From positions 1-10,175 of the forward strand of contig CAZOWW010000162.1 of the NCBI GenBank assembly GCA_964583765.1: a stretch of 10,175 nucleotides of DNA. Reading direction: 5' to 3'. Origin of the DNA: CAZOWW01 sp964583765 (GTDB lineage: Bacteria > Actinomycetota > Actinomycetes > Actinomycetales > Kineosporiaceae). Shown in pieces: positions 1 to 6,660 of this stretch. The stretch's first letter is position 1. Each line of letters begins with the position of its first letter. Under the pieces are notes generated by a model, which was not told where the DNA came from, searched no databases, and worked only from the letters and a program-made list of their open reading frames with translations. Both the position numbers and the translations under genes were made by a program.

Positions 1-1869
1 ACGGCGCCACCCAGGAACCGGCTCCGAGCGGCCCGGGAGTGGGGGCGATGCGCGGTGTCCCGAGGTGATCATCTCGAGGCACTCGACGGGTACGCGCAGG
101 CGATCGGCCTCGTGCGCCTGGTGGCCTGGCGCGGCCTGGACCGGGACACCCGGGAGCACCACCTGCGCGAGTGGGCCGGCCTCGCCGGGGACGCCGCCGT
201 CGCCGCCGTCCTGGCCGGGAACCCTGTCCGGGCGGTCGAACTGCTCGACGACGGACGGGCCGGGGAGTGGACGCAACTGCTGCAACTGCGGGAGGACCTC
301 GACGCCCTGCGGGACCGCCATCCGGACCTGGCGAGCAGGCTGGACGCCGCCCGCGCAGTCCTGGACCCGCCGCCGCCGAGGGATCCGGGCAGCCTGGGCA
401 CCGCCACCGGGGATCTCGGGCCGGGCGCCACCCGCGAACGCGGGCCGGGTGCCGTCGCGGAATCGGAGGTGGAGGTGGGGCGAGCGCGGGAGCAGGAGCT
501 GCTACGACGGCGTCGACAGGCTGCCGAGGACTGGGACGCCGCGGTGGCGCTCGTGCGGGCGCAGCCGGACTTCGAGGACTTCCTGCGTCCCCGGCCCTTC
601 GCCCACCTGCGACGCGCCGCGGTCGGCGGACCGGTCGTGATGGTGGCCGTGAGCCGCCACGGCAGTTACGCCCTGGTCCTGGCACCGGACACGAGACCGG
701 CCGGAGGAGGTCCGGACGCGACTCAGGTCGCAGCAGAACCGCGGACGGAACCTGTCGCGGCAGCTCCCGACCCGAGACCGACCGACGAGGACTGGGACGC
801 CTCCGGGGTACACGTCGTGGAACTCCCCGACGCCCCCTGGAGTGAGGTCACCCGCCAGGCCGGGCTGTTGCTCACGGCGGTCCACGAGCTCGGGGCCGCG
901 GCCGCCGACACGGTGCGCGAGGTACTCCACTGGACCTGGCGGACGATCGCCGAGCCCGTGCTCACCGCACTCGGGCGGACGGAGGCCTCCCAGGGGCCGG
1001 TCGAGAGCTGGCCCCGCGTGTGGTGGTGCCCGATCGGTCCGGTGACGGCCCTGCCCCTGCACGCAGCCTGCGTGGGCGCCGCACCCCGAGCAGCCACAGG
1101 AACGGGCACGGGAGCGGGCACGAGCCCGGGAACGGGTACAGGTATGGGCACGGGCCCGGGAGACTCGCTCGCCGATTCCGTCCCCGGCCGGGTGATCTCC
1201 TCGTACACGCCGACCTTGACCGCACTGATCCGTGCCCGGGAGCGGGCCGCGGCCGCGCAGGTGCGGCAACTGGTCGTGGGGGTCCCCGGTCCGCTGGCGT
1301 ACGACCCTCCCGTGCCGCCCCTGCCGCATGTCCCGGAGGAGGTCGACCTCGTCACGGGATTCCTGCCACCTCCGGACCGGTCCACGCCCCTCCTCGGACC
1401 GGCGGCCTCCCGAGCTGCCGTCCTGACCGCGCTCGCGGACCACCCGTGGCTGCATCTCTCCTGCCACGGGCTCCAGCACCCCGGAGATGCCGCGCGCAGC
1501 GCGTTCCTCCTGCACGACGGTCCGCTGACCCTGGCGGAGCTCGCGGCACTCGACCTGCCGGACGCCGACCTCGCCTATCTGTCCGCCTGCCAGACCGCCA
1601 CCGGCGACCTCCGGCTCCCCGACGAGGCTCTTCACCTGGCCGCCGCCCTGCAGCTCGTCGGTTACCGGCACGTCCTGGCCACGGTGTGGAGCGTCTACGA
1701 CGAGGACGCCCCCGGCATGGCCCGCACGGTGTACTCGTACCTCCTGCGTCACGACGCCGCCGACTCGGACCGCGCCGCCCGCGCCCTGCACCGCGCCCTC
1801 AGCCGGCTGCGCCGGTCCCATGCCGACGACCCGCTGCGCTGGGTGCCCTACGTGCATTTCGGCCCGTGA
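1..1869 (+). CDS. CHAT-domain protein (caspase-like protease fold), 5' end outside window
   Basis: The frame is open from base 1, and the stretch before the GTG at 55 already fits the family (helical, TPR-like, 'RAAREWGRCAVSRGD'). The true start is therefore probably upstream and 622 codons are visible. The N-terminal part (about codons 1-130) resembles the TPR-like helical segment that precedes CHAT domains in actinobacteria. The C-terminal CHAT domain carries the expected His-Cys pair: His489 in 'HLSCHG' and Cys530 in 'SACQTA' (counted from base 1). It ends in the typical 'WVPYVHFGP', so the domain looks intact. CHAT proteins are predicted cysteine peptidases; some act as proteases in conflict or cell-death pathways, but the substrate here is unknown. 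A Gly/Thr-rich insert lies at codons 366-387. The next gene begins 247 bp downstream, so no operon is evident. The family call is strong; the role is inference. Confidence 0.9.
   Translation, partial: TAPPRNRLRAAREWGRCAVSRGDHLEALDGYAQAIGLVRLVAWRGLDRDTREHHLREWAGLAGDAAVAAVLAGNPVRAVELLDDGRAGEWTQLLQLREDLDALRDRHPDLASRLDAARAVLDPPPPRDPGSLGTATGDLGPGATRERGPGAVAESEVEVGRAREQELLRRRRQAAEDWDAAVALVRAQPDFEDFLRPRPFAHLRRAAVGGPVVMVAVSRHGSYALVLAPDTRPAGGGPDATQVAAEPRTEPVAAAPDPRPTDEDWDASGVHVVELPDAPWSEVTRQAGLLLTAVHELGAAAADTVREVLHWTWRTIAEPVLTALGRTEASQGPVESWPRVWWCPIGPVTALPLHAACVGAAPRAATGTGTGAGTSPGTGTGMGTGPGDSLADSVPGRVISSYTPTLTALIRARERAAAAQVRQLVVGVPGPLAYDPPVPPLPHVPEEVDLVTGFLPPPDRSTPLLGPAASRAAVLTALADHPWLHLSCHGLQHPGDAARSAFLLHDGPLTLAELAALDLPDADLAYLSACQTATGDLRLPDEALHLAAALQLVGYRHVLATVWSVYDEDAPGMARTVYSYLLRHDAADSDRAARALHRALSRLRRSHADDPLRWVPYVHFGP
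1096..1161 (+). repeat. Gly-Thr low-complexity insert in the CHAT gene
   Basis: A run of near-repeating six-base units (ggcacg, ggaacg, ggtaca and variants) encodes alternating Thr-Gly, with Ser, Pro, Ala and Met interruptions, over 22 codons. It lies before the CHAT catalytic half, between 'LHAACVGAAPRAA' and 'DSLADSVPGRVISSY', and is probably a flexible surface loop. Length variation between strains would be expected from such repeats. Confidence 0.75.
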
Positions 1870-1950
1870 GCCCGCTTCGCTGGCACCGGTCGGATACTCG
1901 GAGCCGGGAACCGTGACACAGCCCCGATCCGCTTCCCCGGAGCGCGGCCC

Positions 1951-1981
1951 TGGTCCGTGATCCCAGAGCAACCACGGACCA
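1951..1981 (+). terminator. Candidate hairpin terminator after the CHAT gene
   Basis: A perfect 9-bp stem, TGGTCCGTG (1951-1959) paired with CACGGACCA (1973-1981), with a 13-base loop, lies 81 bp past the CHAT stop codon. No T-tract follows, as is common for actinobacterial terminators. An operator for the downstream gene is the alternative. The rest of the 1870-2116 gap shows no gene and no clear promoter. Confidence 0.45.
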
Positions 1982-2116
1982 CCTCTCGGGACCGCGACCC
2001 CGGACTGTGGCCGTCGTATCACACCCCGTGTCGCTCCGGGCCGACCGGGTGATCCGGGGCGGACGTCCCACGGTGAATCCGGCGGCCGGGAAACACCGCT
2101 CTGCCAGACTGCGGCC

Positions 2117-3202
2117 GTGATCAGGACCTCAGACGTGATGGGTACTGCGGGCGATTCCGCGCAACGCGGCGTCACCGCCCGGTCGGTGGACGTCCTTGCC
2201 ACCGTGCTGACGCTGATCTGCATCCCCGTACTCACCTGGTGGTGGGTGGGTGACCTGAGCACACGTCCCCTTGACCCCGATGAGGACGACTCCCTGTTCC
2301 CGCGCTGGGACTTCGGGCATGACCAGGAGATGGCGGCAGGGATCGTCGCGGGCGTGCTGATCGCGGTCGGCTGTCTGGTCCTCGCCCGCCGCGGCAGCTA
2401 CGTCCGCCGGGGACCCTGGTGGCTCACGGCCCTGCTCCCCCTGGCCGGGGTGGGGTTCGTCCTCGCCGTGTGGTGGCGGTGGGACACCGCCGTGGTGACC
2501 GGTGGGAACTTCGGCGCCGGGTTCGGCCTCTTGCTCGGGCCTCCCATCATCCTGGGCCTGGTGACCTGGTCCCTCTGGCAGATCCAGGCGAGGCGAGGGC
2601 TGTTCGTGCGGGCCACGGTCGAGGGGGCCTCGGTCGTGGGGGACGGCGCCTCCCTTGTCACCGGACGACCCGTCCGTTCCGCGGCGTCCACCCCCACGAC
2701 GCCCATGGCCGCGGTGCGGGTCGGAATCCGCCGTTCCCTGTCGGGGCATGGACGGGCGGGGCGAGCCGAGTTCTGGTGGTTCGTCCTCTTCTGCGTCCTC
2801 ACCTCGGTGGCCGCGCCGATCCTGTGGATCGTGAGCGGGAAGGGCGCCCACTCCTTCCTTCCCAGGTCCTGGCTCCCCCACCTGTTCGCTCCCGCGTTCT
2901 GGCTCCTCGTCCTGGTCCAGCTCTGGCTCCTGGTGGCCGCCACGACGGCCGGCGTCCGGCGTCTCCACGACATCGGTCGCAGCGGGTGGTGGCTGGTGGC
3001 GACCGAGGGTGTTCTCGCCGGCGCCGGGATCGTCCTGGATCAATGGTGGCTCGTGATGATCCTCCCCTTCATGGGCGTGATGTTCCAGCTGTGCACGGGC
3101 CTGTCTGTCCTGCTGCTCCTCGGGACGCGCAGGAGTGAGCCGGGACCGAACCGCTACGGACCGGGACCGGTCTCGCCCGGAGGCCCCGACCAGGAGCGCT
3201 GA
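2117..3202 (+). CDS. DUF805 family multi-pass membrane protein
   Basis: This 361-residue protein has two parts. Residues 24-155 hold about four hydrophobic segments (near 25-44, 72-90, 101-119 and 132-154) separated by an acidic loop ('DPDEDD'). A basic linker follows. Residues 200-351 are a DUF805 domain with its hallmarks: 'GRAGRAEFWW' (212-221), 'RRLHDIGRSGWW' (281-292) and 'PGPNRYGPGP' (342-351), interleaved with further membrane segments. DUF805 proteins are inner-membrane proteins of unknown function. The N-terminal four-helix extension is not part of a plain DUF805 protein, and I do not recognise its family. The start is uncertain: GTG 2117 lacks a ribosome site, whereas AGGA at 2123-2126 would suit GTG 2135 or ATG 2138 and cost only 6-7 residues. 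No partner gene is evident. Confidence 0.85.
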   Translation: MIRTSDVMGTAGDSAQRGVTARSVDVLATVLTLICIPVLTWWWVGDLSTRPLDPDEDDSLFPRWDFGHDQEMAAGIVAGVLIAVGCLVLARRGSYVRRGPWWLTALLPLAGVGFVLAVWWRWDTAVVTGGNFGAGFGLLLGPPIILGLVTWSLWQIQARRGLFVRATVEGASVVGDGASLVTGRPVRSAASTPTTPMAAVRVGIRRSLSGHGRAGRAEFWWFVLFCVLTSVAAPILWIVSGKGAHSFLPRSWLPHLFAPAFWLLVLVQLWLLVAATTAGVRRLHDIGRSGWWLVATEGVLAGAGIVLDQWWLVMILPFMGVMFQLCTGLSVLLLLGTRRSEPGPNRYGPGPVSPGGPDQER

Positions 3203-3345
3203 GGATCGTCGAGCTCCCGACGCCGGGCCACTTCCGGACCCCACACCTGTCCCATTCCGGACACCACAGGCGCCGACCGGACTCGCGCTGGTTGACTGTG
3301 CCCTGTCCCGACCGGGTCCAGGCCCGGCTGCGGTAGGAGCAGAGT

Positions 3346-3391
3346 CAGGGGCAAGGCACCGGCCGCGCCAGGGGCAAGGCACCGCCGCGAC
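3346..3391 (+). repeat. 23-bp direct repeat, two copies, upstream of the methyltransferase
   Basis: Two adjacent units begin with the same 16 bases, CAGGGGCAAGGCACCG (3346-3361 and 3369-3384), and are followed by similar GC-rich tails. They occupy most of the leader before the ATG at 3416. The first unit also contains the octamer GCACCGGC that recurs in tandem inside the gene. The function is unknown; they could be operator half-sites or simple replication slippage. The rest of the 3203-3415 gap shows no gene. Confidence 0.6.
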
Positions 3392-3415
3392 CGGGGCGGG
3401 GGGGAAGGGGCGCAC

Positions 3416-4313
3416 ATGCTCGACGGGAGACCGAGTCGCACGGCCTGGGCCGCGGCGGTCCACCGGGCCACGCATCAGGTCGTCGAGAACGGTCGGATCT
3501 TCACCGATCCGGTGGCGGTGGCCATGACCGGGCTGTCCGTCGAACAGCTCCGTGCCGGAGCCGAGGAACATCCTCGGGCGCTCGGGATGCGCACCTTCCT
3601 CGCCTGCCGCCATGCCTTCGCCCACGACACTCTCGCGGCCGAGGCGTCCCGCGGCACTCGCCAGGTCGTCGTCCTGGGTGCGGGACTGGACACCACCGCC
3701 TACCGCCCCTGGGCACTCGATCCGCCCCTGCGGGTGTTCGAGGTGGATCATCCGGCTACCCAGGCCTGGAAGCGCGCCCGCACACAGGAGGCCGGGATCG
3801 TCGCGACCACGCTCCTCGTCCACGTCCCGGTCGACTTCGAGACCGAGGACTTCCTCGTCGAACTGGCACGGGGCGGATTCTCGGACGGCGAGCCGACGGT
3901 CGTCCTCTGGCTCGGAGTGGTCCCGTACCTGACCCGGCAGGCCGTCGAGGCCACGCTGTCGGCGTTGGGGAGGTTGCCTGGCCGGGTGGACCTCGTCCTC
4001 GACTACGGCGAACCGCTGGCGGAGGAGGATCCGGGGTCCCCGGCACCTGCGCACCGGCGCACCGGCGCACCGGCGCGAGCGTGCCGAACGGCTCGCCCGG
4101 ATCGGCGAACCCCTGCTCACCTTCTTCGAGCCCGGTGAGGCCGACGCACTGCTCCGGGACGCCGGCTTCGTGGACGTCGACGACCTCGACGCCACAGCGA
4201 TCGCGGGGCGCTACCTGCCCAGCATGCCCTTGCGGTCCACCGGTGTCGCGCGGCCGGGGGGGCATCTCGTCCATGCCGCCACCCGGGCTCCCCGGTCACC
4301 GACCTCCGCGTAG
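3416..4313 (+). pseudogene. Class I SAM-dependent methyltransferase (TIGR00027/LCM-like), frame-shifted
   Basis: ATG 3416 follows a good ribosome site (AAGGGG, 5-base gap). The first frame shows the family signature: 'RTAWAAAVHRA' near the start, the SAM-binding 'VVVLGAGLDTTAYR' (GAGLD at 88-92), the acidic 'VFEVDHP' (E109, D111) and 'LDYGEP'. Past about base 4030 this frame becomes arginine/proline-rich and stops at 4138. The family C-terminus continues one frame over: 'RIGEPLLTFFEPGEADALL', then 'GFVDVDD', 'GGHLVHA' and a TAG at 4311-4313. A joined product would be about 298 residues, normal for these enzymes. The break lies between CCGGGGTCCCC (4031-4041) and three tandem GCACCGGC copies (4051-4074). 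Removing one base near 4035, adding one octamer, or removing two octamers each restores the frame. The substrate is unknown. Whether this is a pseudogene, a phase-variable gene or a read error cannot be decided from one sequence. Confidence 0.8.
4051..4076 (+). repeat. Octamer tandem repeat (GCACCGGC x3 plus 2 bases) inside the methyltransferase
   Basis: Three perfect head-to-tail copies of the 8-bp unit GCACCGGC occupy 4051-4058, 4059-4066 and 4067-4074, followed by a partial GC. Eight is not a multiple of three, so each gain or loss of a copy shifts the reading frame. By direct reading, one or four copies would join the N-terminal frame to the conserved C-terminal frame, and three copies do not. 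Confidence 0.85.
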
Positions 4314-4339
4314 GCCGGCCCTCTGCGGGCGGGTCCCTC

Positions 4340-4357
4340 GGCCGGGTCCTCCCGGCC
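4340..4357 (+). terminator. Short GC hairpin after the methyltransferase
   Basis: A perfect 7-bp stem, GGCCGGG (4340-4346) and CCCGGCC (4351-4357), with a TCCT loop, lies 27 bp after the methyltransferase stop and before the esterase gene. It has no T-tract. It may be a terminator or simply chance in very GC-rich DNA. Confidence 0.35.
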
Positions 4358-4406
4358 CGGATGCATCCCGCACCCGGCCCTTACGTCGTGTTCACCCGCG
4401 ACCCCG

Positions 4407-5516
4407 ATGCTGAACAGGGCCGAACGCGAGGAACCGCACCGCGAGGAGCAACCATGTGGCGCACCCGTTCACTGCCCCCCAGCCACGTCACCGCGTCGCC
4501 GGGCACGCCGCGCCCTCGCGGCCGCGTTCGTCGTCCCGGCGCTGGTCGGGCTGGCCGGTTCTCGCCCCGGCCGCGGCCTCGACCCGTCCGGCGCCCCCAC
4601 GGCGAGCACGGACGCGGACACCCCGACCCCCGCTCCCGCGGGCACGGCGCCTGCCTCGGGAGGCAGCGCGTCGCCCTCACCCCCGGGCACCCGTCACGGC
4701 GGCACGGAGTCGGACGGTCGATGGCGCACCTGGGTCGTCCACATCCCTCCTCGCCACGGTCCGTCGTCGCCCGCCCTCGTCATCGCCCTGCACGGTCGGC
4801 TGGGCACCGGAGCGGGCGAGGAACGGCTCACCGGCCTCGATGACGTCGCCGACGGGCACGGCTTCGTGGTGGTCTACCCGGACGGCGTCGGACGGAGCTG
4901 GGCGGACGGGCGCGGCGTGGATCCGGCCGACCGCCAGGGCGTCGACGACGTCGCCTTCCTCAGCCGGCTGATCTCGGCCTTCGTCCACGAGGGTGCCGAC
5001 CCCGGACGGGTGTATCTGACGGGAATGTCCGACGGAGCCTTCATGACCCAGCGGTTCGCCTGCGAGCGATCCGACCTGGTCGCCGCGATCATGCCGGTGG
5101 CCGGGACCCTCGGCACCGGCCTCCCCTGCCGACCGGCGCGTCCGGTGCCGGTGCTCAAGATCCACGGGACCGAGGATCCGCTCGTTCCCTATCTCGGCGG
5201 CCCGGTCCGGGGCGAGGGCGCCCAGGTCGAGTCCGCGCCCGCGGCGACCGCTCGGCGGCGGGAGCTCGACGGATGCGGTCCCGGCGTCACGACGTCCGCC
5301 CCGGTCCGGGGACCTGACGGAACCTCCGTCACCGTGGCCAGGGGCACCGGATGCCCCTCGGGAGTGGACGTCGAGCTGTGGACGGTCGAGGGCGGTGGAC
5401 ACACCTGGCCCGGCGGCCTGCCGTACCTGCCCGCGGCCCTGATCGGACGCACCTCGGACGCCTTCTCCGCCTCCGAGGTCGGCTGGCGCTTCTTCGCCGG
5501 GCATCCAGGGCGATGA
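4407..5516 (+). CDS. Secreted PHB depolymerase/LpqC-like esterase (alpha/beta hydrolase)
   Basis: The protein is an alpha/beta hydrolase of the poly(3-hydroxybutyrate) depolymerase/LpqC group (COG3509-like), predicted to cleave ester bonds outside the cell. Visible features, numbered from ATG 4407, are: the oxyanion-region 'VIALHGRLGTG'; the nucleophile Ser208 in 'TGMSDGAFM' (G-x-S-x-G); Asp257 in 'KIHGTEDPLVPY'; and His332 in 'GGGHTWPGG'. A twin-arginine-rich positive patch followed by a hydrophobic stretch (about residues 31-50, 'RRRARRALAAAFVVPALVG') looks like a signal peptide, and a Ser/Thr/Pro/Gly-rich linker follows. No lipobox Cys is seen. The start is doubtful: ATG 4407 has no ribosome site, while ATG 4454 has an excellent one but reads in another frame until a C6 run at 4482-4487. 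Dropping one C would join ATG 4454 to the signal peptide. The catalytic part is intact. Confidence 0.85.
   Translation: MLNRAEREEPHREEQPCGAPVHCPPATSPRRRARRALAAAFVVPALVGLAGSRPGRGLDPSGAPTASTDADTPTPAPAGTAPASGGSASPSPPGTRHGGTESDGRWRTWVVHIPPRHGPSSPALVIALHGRLGTGAGEERLTGLDDVADGHGFVVVYPDGVGRSWADGRGVDPADRQGVDDVAFLSRLISAFVHEGADPGRVYLTGMSDGAFMTQRFACERSDLVAAIMPVAGTLGTGLPCRPARPVPVLKIHGTEDPLVPYLGGPVRGEGAQVESAPAATARRRELDGCGPGVTTSAPVRGPDGTSVTVARGTGCPSGVDVELWTVEGGGHTWPGGLPYLPAALIGRTSDAFSASEVGWRFFAGHPGR
4443..4448 (+). promoter_or_regulatory. Strong ribosome binding site GAGGAG before ATG 4454
   Basis: GAGGAG sits 5 bases before ATG 4454, the best ribosome site in this part of the window. That ATG reads in a different frame from the esterase body. 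It gives 'MWRTRSLPP' and would enter the signal-peptide frame if the following C6 run were one base shorter. It therefore argues that the annotated ATG 4407 is not the natural start. Confidence 0.6.
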
Positions 5517-5526
5517 CCCGTGGCGC

Positions 5527-5553
5527 ACGGCGGGACCGGCGAGTTCCCGCCGT
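5527..5553. terminator. Bidirectional hairpin between convergent genes
   Basis: A perfect 9-bp stem, ACGGCGGGA (5527-5535) with TCCCGCCGT (5545-5553), and a 9-base loop lie 10 bp past the esterase stop and 44 bp before the stop of the facing SRPBCC gene. The convergent position and symmetry suit a shared terminator. No T-tract is present. Confidence 0.6.
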
Positions 5554-5558
5554 CCCCT

Positions 5559-5596
5559 GTCGGGCCGCCGTCCCCCGGTCGGGCCGCCGCCCCCGG
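5559..5596. repeat. 19-bp tandem direct repeat, two copies
   Basis: Two adjacent 19-base units (5559-5577 and 5578-5596) both begin GTCGGGCCGCCG and end in C-rich sequence. They fill the space between the hairpin and the SRPBCC stop codon. They look like replication slippage; no function is suggested. Confidence 0.55.
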
Positions 5597-5597
5597 G

Positions 5598-6095
5598 TCA
5601 GACCCCTGTGTCCACGAACATCGCGTCGAGCTGCCCCACCGCCGCGGTCATCCCCTCGACCGCACCCATGGCCAGCACCTCCGCCATCGCGTCGGTGGAG
5701 CCGAAGGTGTTCTCGATGGTCATCACCGTCGCCGCCTCGCCGTCCTCGGTGAGGCGCACCCGCACCTTCATCGTGGGGGCGTCCGGGACCGGACGGCCGG
5801 ACTCGTCCGCGAACCCGTCCTCGAACTCGAGCAGGTGCGGGAACTCGACCACGAGCACACGCCACCAGCCCCGGTGCTTGTCCCCCTGCGGACCGGTCAT
5901 GAAGTAGTCGACCAGGCCGCCCGGGGCCAGGTGGTGCTCGAGCACGGTGGCGGGGTAGCTGGGCGGACCCCACCACCGCTCCAGCTGCCGGGGGTCCGCC
6001 CAGACCTGCCAGACACGGTCCGGCGGGACGTCGAAACGGGCGGTGAGGGTCAGCGTGAGGGCCTCGGAGTCGGTGCGGACATCGGTCACAGGCAT
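5598..6095 (-). CDS. SRPBCC / AHSA1-family (START-like) protein
   Basis: ATG 6095 is preceded by AGGAAGGG at an 8-base gap. The 165-residue product fits a single START/Bet v 1-like domain. It opens with the usual first strand and helix, 'LTLTARFDVPPDRVWQVWAD' (residues 13-32), then 'LERWWGPPSYPA' (38-49, with the family W-W-G-P), 'MTGPQGDKHRGWW', the 'VRVRLTEDG' strand, and a long C-terminal helix ending 'AVGQLDAMF'. The family forms a hydrophobic pocket that binds lipids or other small molecules. The AHSA1 name comes from similarity to an Hsp90 co-chaperone and does not prove that role. It lies 160 bp downstream of arsR on the same strand. ArsR and AHSA1/SRPBCC genes are commonly paired in actinobacteria, so control by that ArsR is likely. 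Confidence 0.88.
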   Translation of the reverse strand: MPVTDVRTDSEALTLTLTARFDVPPDRVWQVWADPRQLERWWGPPSYPATVLEHHLAPGGLVDYFMTGPQGDKHRGWWRVLVVEFPHLLEFEDGFADESGRPVPDAPTMKVRVRLTEDGEAATVMTIENTFGSTDAMAEVLAMGAVEGMTAAVGQLDAMFVDTGV

Positions 6096-6145
6096 CTCGG
6101 GTTCCCTTCCTCGGTGAGTGCGTGGACGGGGTCTGTGGACGTCTG

Positions 6146-6190
6146 GGGGTATGCCGGATCCGTGGACACCCCGGGTCCTGTGCATACCCC
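6146..6190. promoter_or_regulatory. Inverted repeat in the arsR-SRPBCC gap
   Basis: GGGGTATGC (6146-6154) and GCATACCCC (6182-6190) are perfect 9-bp arms 27 bases apart, in the 160-bp gap between arsR and the SRPBCC gene. GTGGAC occurs three times nearby (6122, 6135, 6162). The site could be an operator or a stem-loop in the leader of the SRPBCC transcript. It does not match the inverted repeat at the arsR start. Confidence 0.4.
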
Positions 6191-6255
6191 GAATCGGTGG
6201 TAGTAACGGTGACGAGCGCGAATACGGAGGTGCGTTCGTCGATCCGGTGGACCGG

Positions 6256-6660
6256 CTACCGGCTGCCCTCGTGCTGCGGGACCGCCGGGACCGCGGCTCC
6301 GGACCTCCCGTGGTCGGCGTCCTGCTCAGGTGGGGTGGCCAGGAGGGCATCGATCCGGTCGACGCGTTCCTGCCACAGACTCGTGAGTCGTTCCAGCAGG
6401 ACCCGGGCCTGCGTGACGGCGTCCGGGTTGCCCCGGACCCGCTGCTCCCGGCCACGGCGCTGCTTGACGACCAGCCCGGCACGTTCGAGTACCGCGACGT
6501 GCTTCTGCACCGCCGCGAAGCTCATCGGGAACCGCTCGGCCAGGTCGGTGACCGTGTGTTCCCGGACCAGCGTCAGGGCGACGATCTCGCGGCGTGTCGC
6601 ATCACCGAGCGCCCGGAAGAGGCGATCGGCCAGCTCGTCGGATCCCTGACGTACAACCAT
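6256..6660 (-). CDS. ArsR-family winged-helix transcriptional regulator
   Basis: The 134-residue product starts at ATG 6660. The ArsR winged helix spans about residues 8-80: 'LFRALGDATRREIVALTL' (14-31), recognition region 'VTDLAERFPMSFAAVQKHV' (37-55), 'VLERAGLVVKQRRGREQ' (57-73) and the wing 'QRVRGNPDAV'. No cysteine metal site is visible, which fits the subgroup paired with SRPBCC proteins rather than metal sensors. The tail after about residue 110 is disordered-looking. No ribosome site is present; a -10-like TAACGT ends 8 bases before the ATG, suggesting a leaderless mRNA. The start codon lies inside a perfect inverted repeat, so the protein may repress its own gene. The first 59 bp overlap the end of the upstream phosphoribosyltransferase-like ORF. 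Confidence 0.9.
   Translation of the reverse strand: MVVRQGSDELADRLFRALGDATRREIVALTLVREHTVTDLAERFPMSFAAVQKHVAVLERAGLVVKQRRGREQRVRGNPDAVTQARVLLERLTSLWQERVDRIDALLATPPEQDADHGRSGAAVPAVPQHEGSR

Noticed and set aside
502..2262. Long minus-strand open frame opposite the CHAT gene
   Set aside because: It is the antisense shadow of a strongly biased GC-rich gene. The translation is Gly/Arg/Pro-rich with no domain, while the plus strand carries a clear CHAT domain.
3292..3297. TTGACT as a -35 box for the methyltransferase
   Set aside because: No TANNNT-like -10 occurs 16-19 bases downstream, so a promoter cannot be supported.
3135..3527. Plus-strand frame bridging DUF805 and the methyltransferase
   Set aside because: It overlaps both genes, is rich in Arg/Pro/Asp and has no motif; the leader repeats explain its sequence.
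3346..4076. CRISPR array
   Set aside because: The repeats are two 23-bp units and three 8-bp units with no spacers of uniform size and no cas genes nearby.
2129..4195. 688-codon minus-strand open frame
   Set aside because: It spans two plus-strand genes with recognisable motifs and the gap between them, and its translation is low-complexity with no family features.
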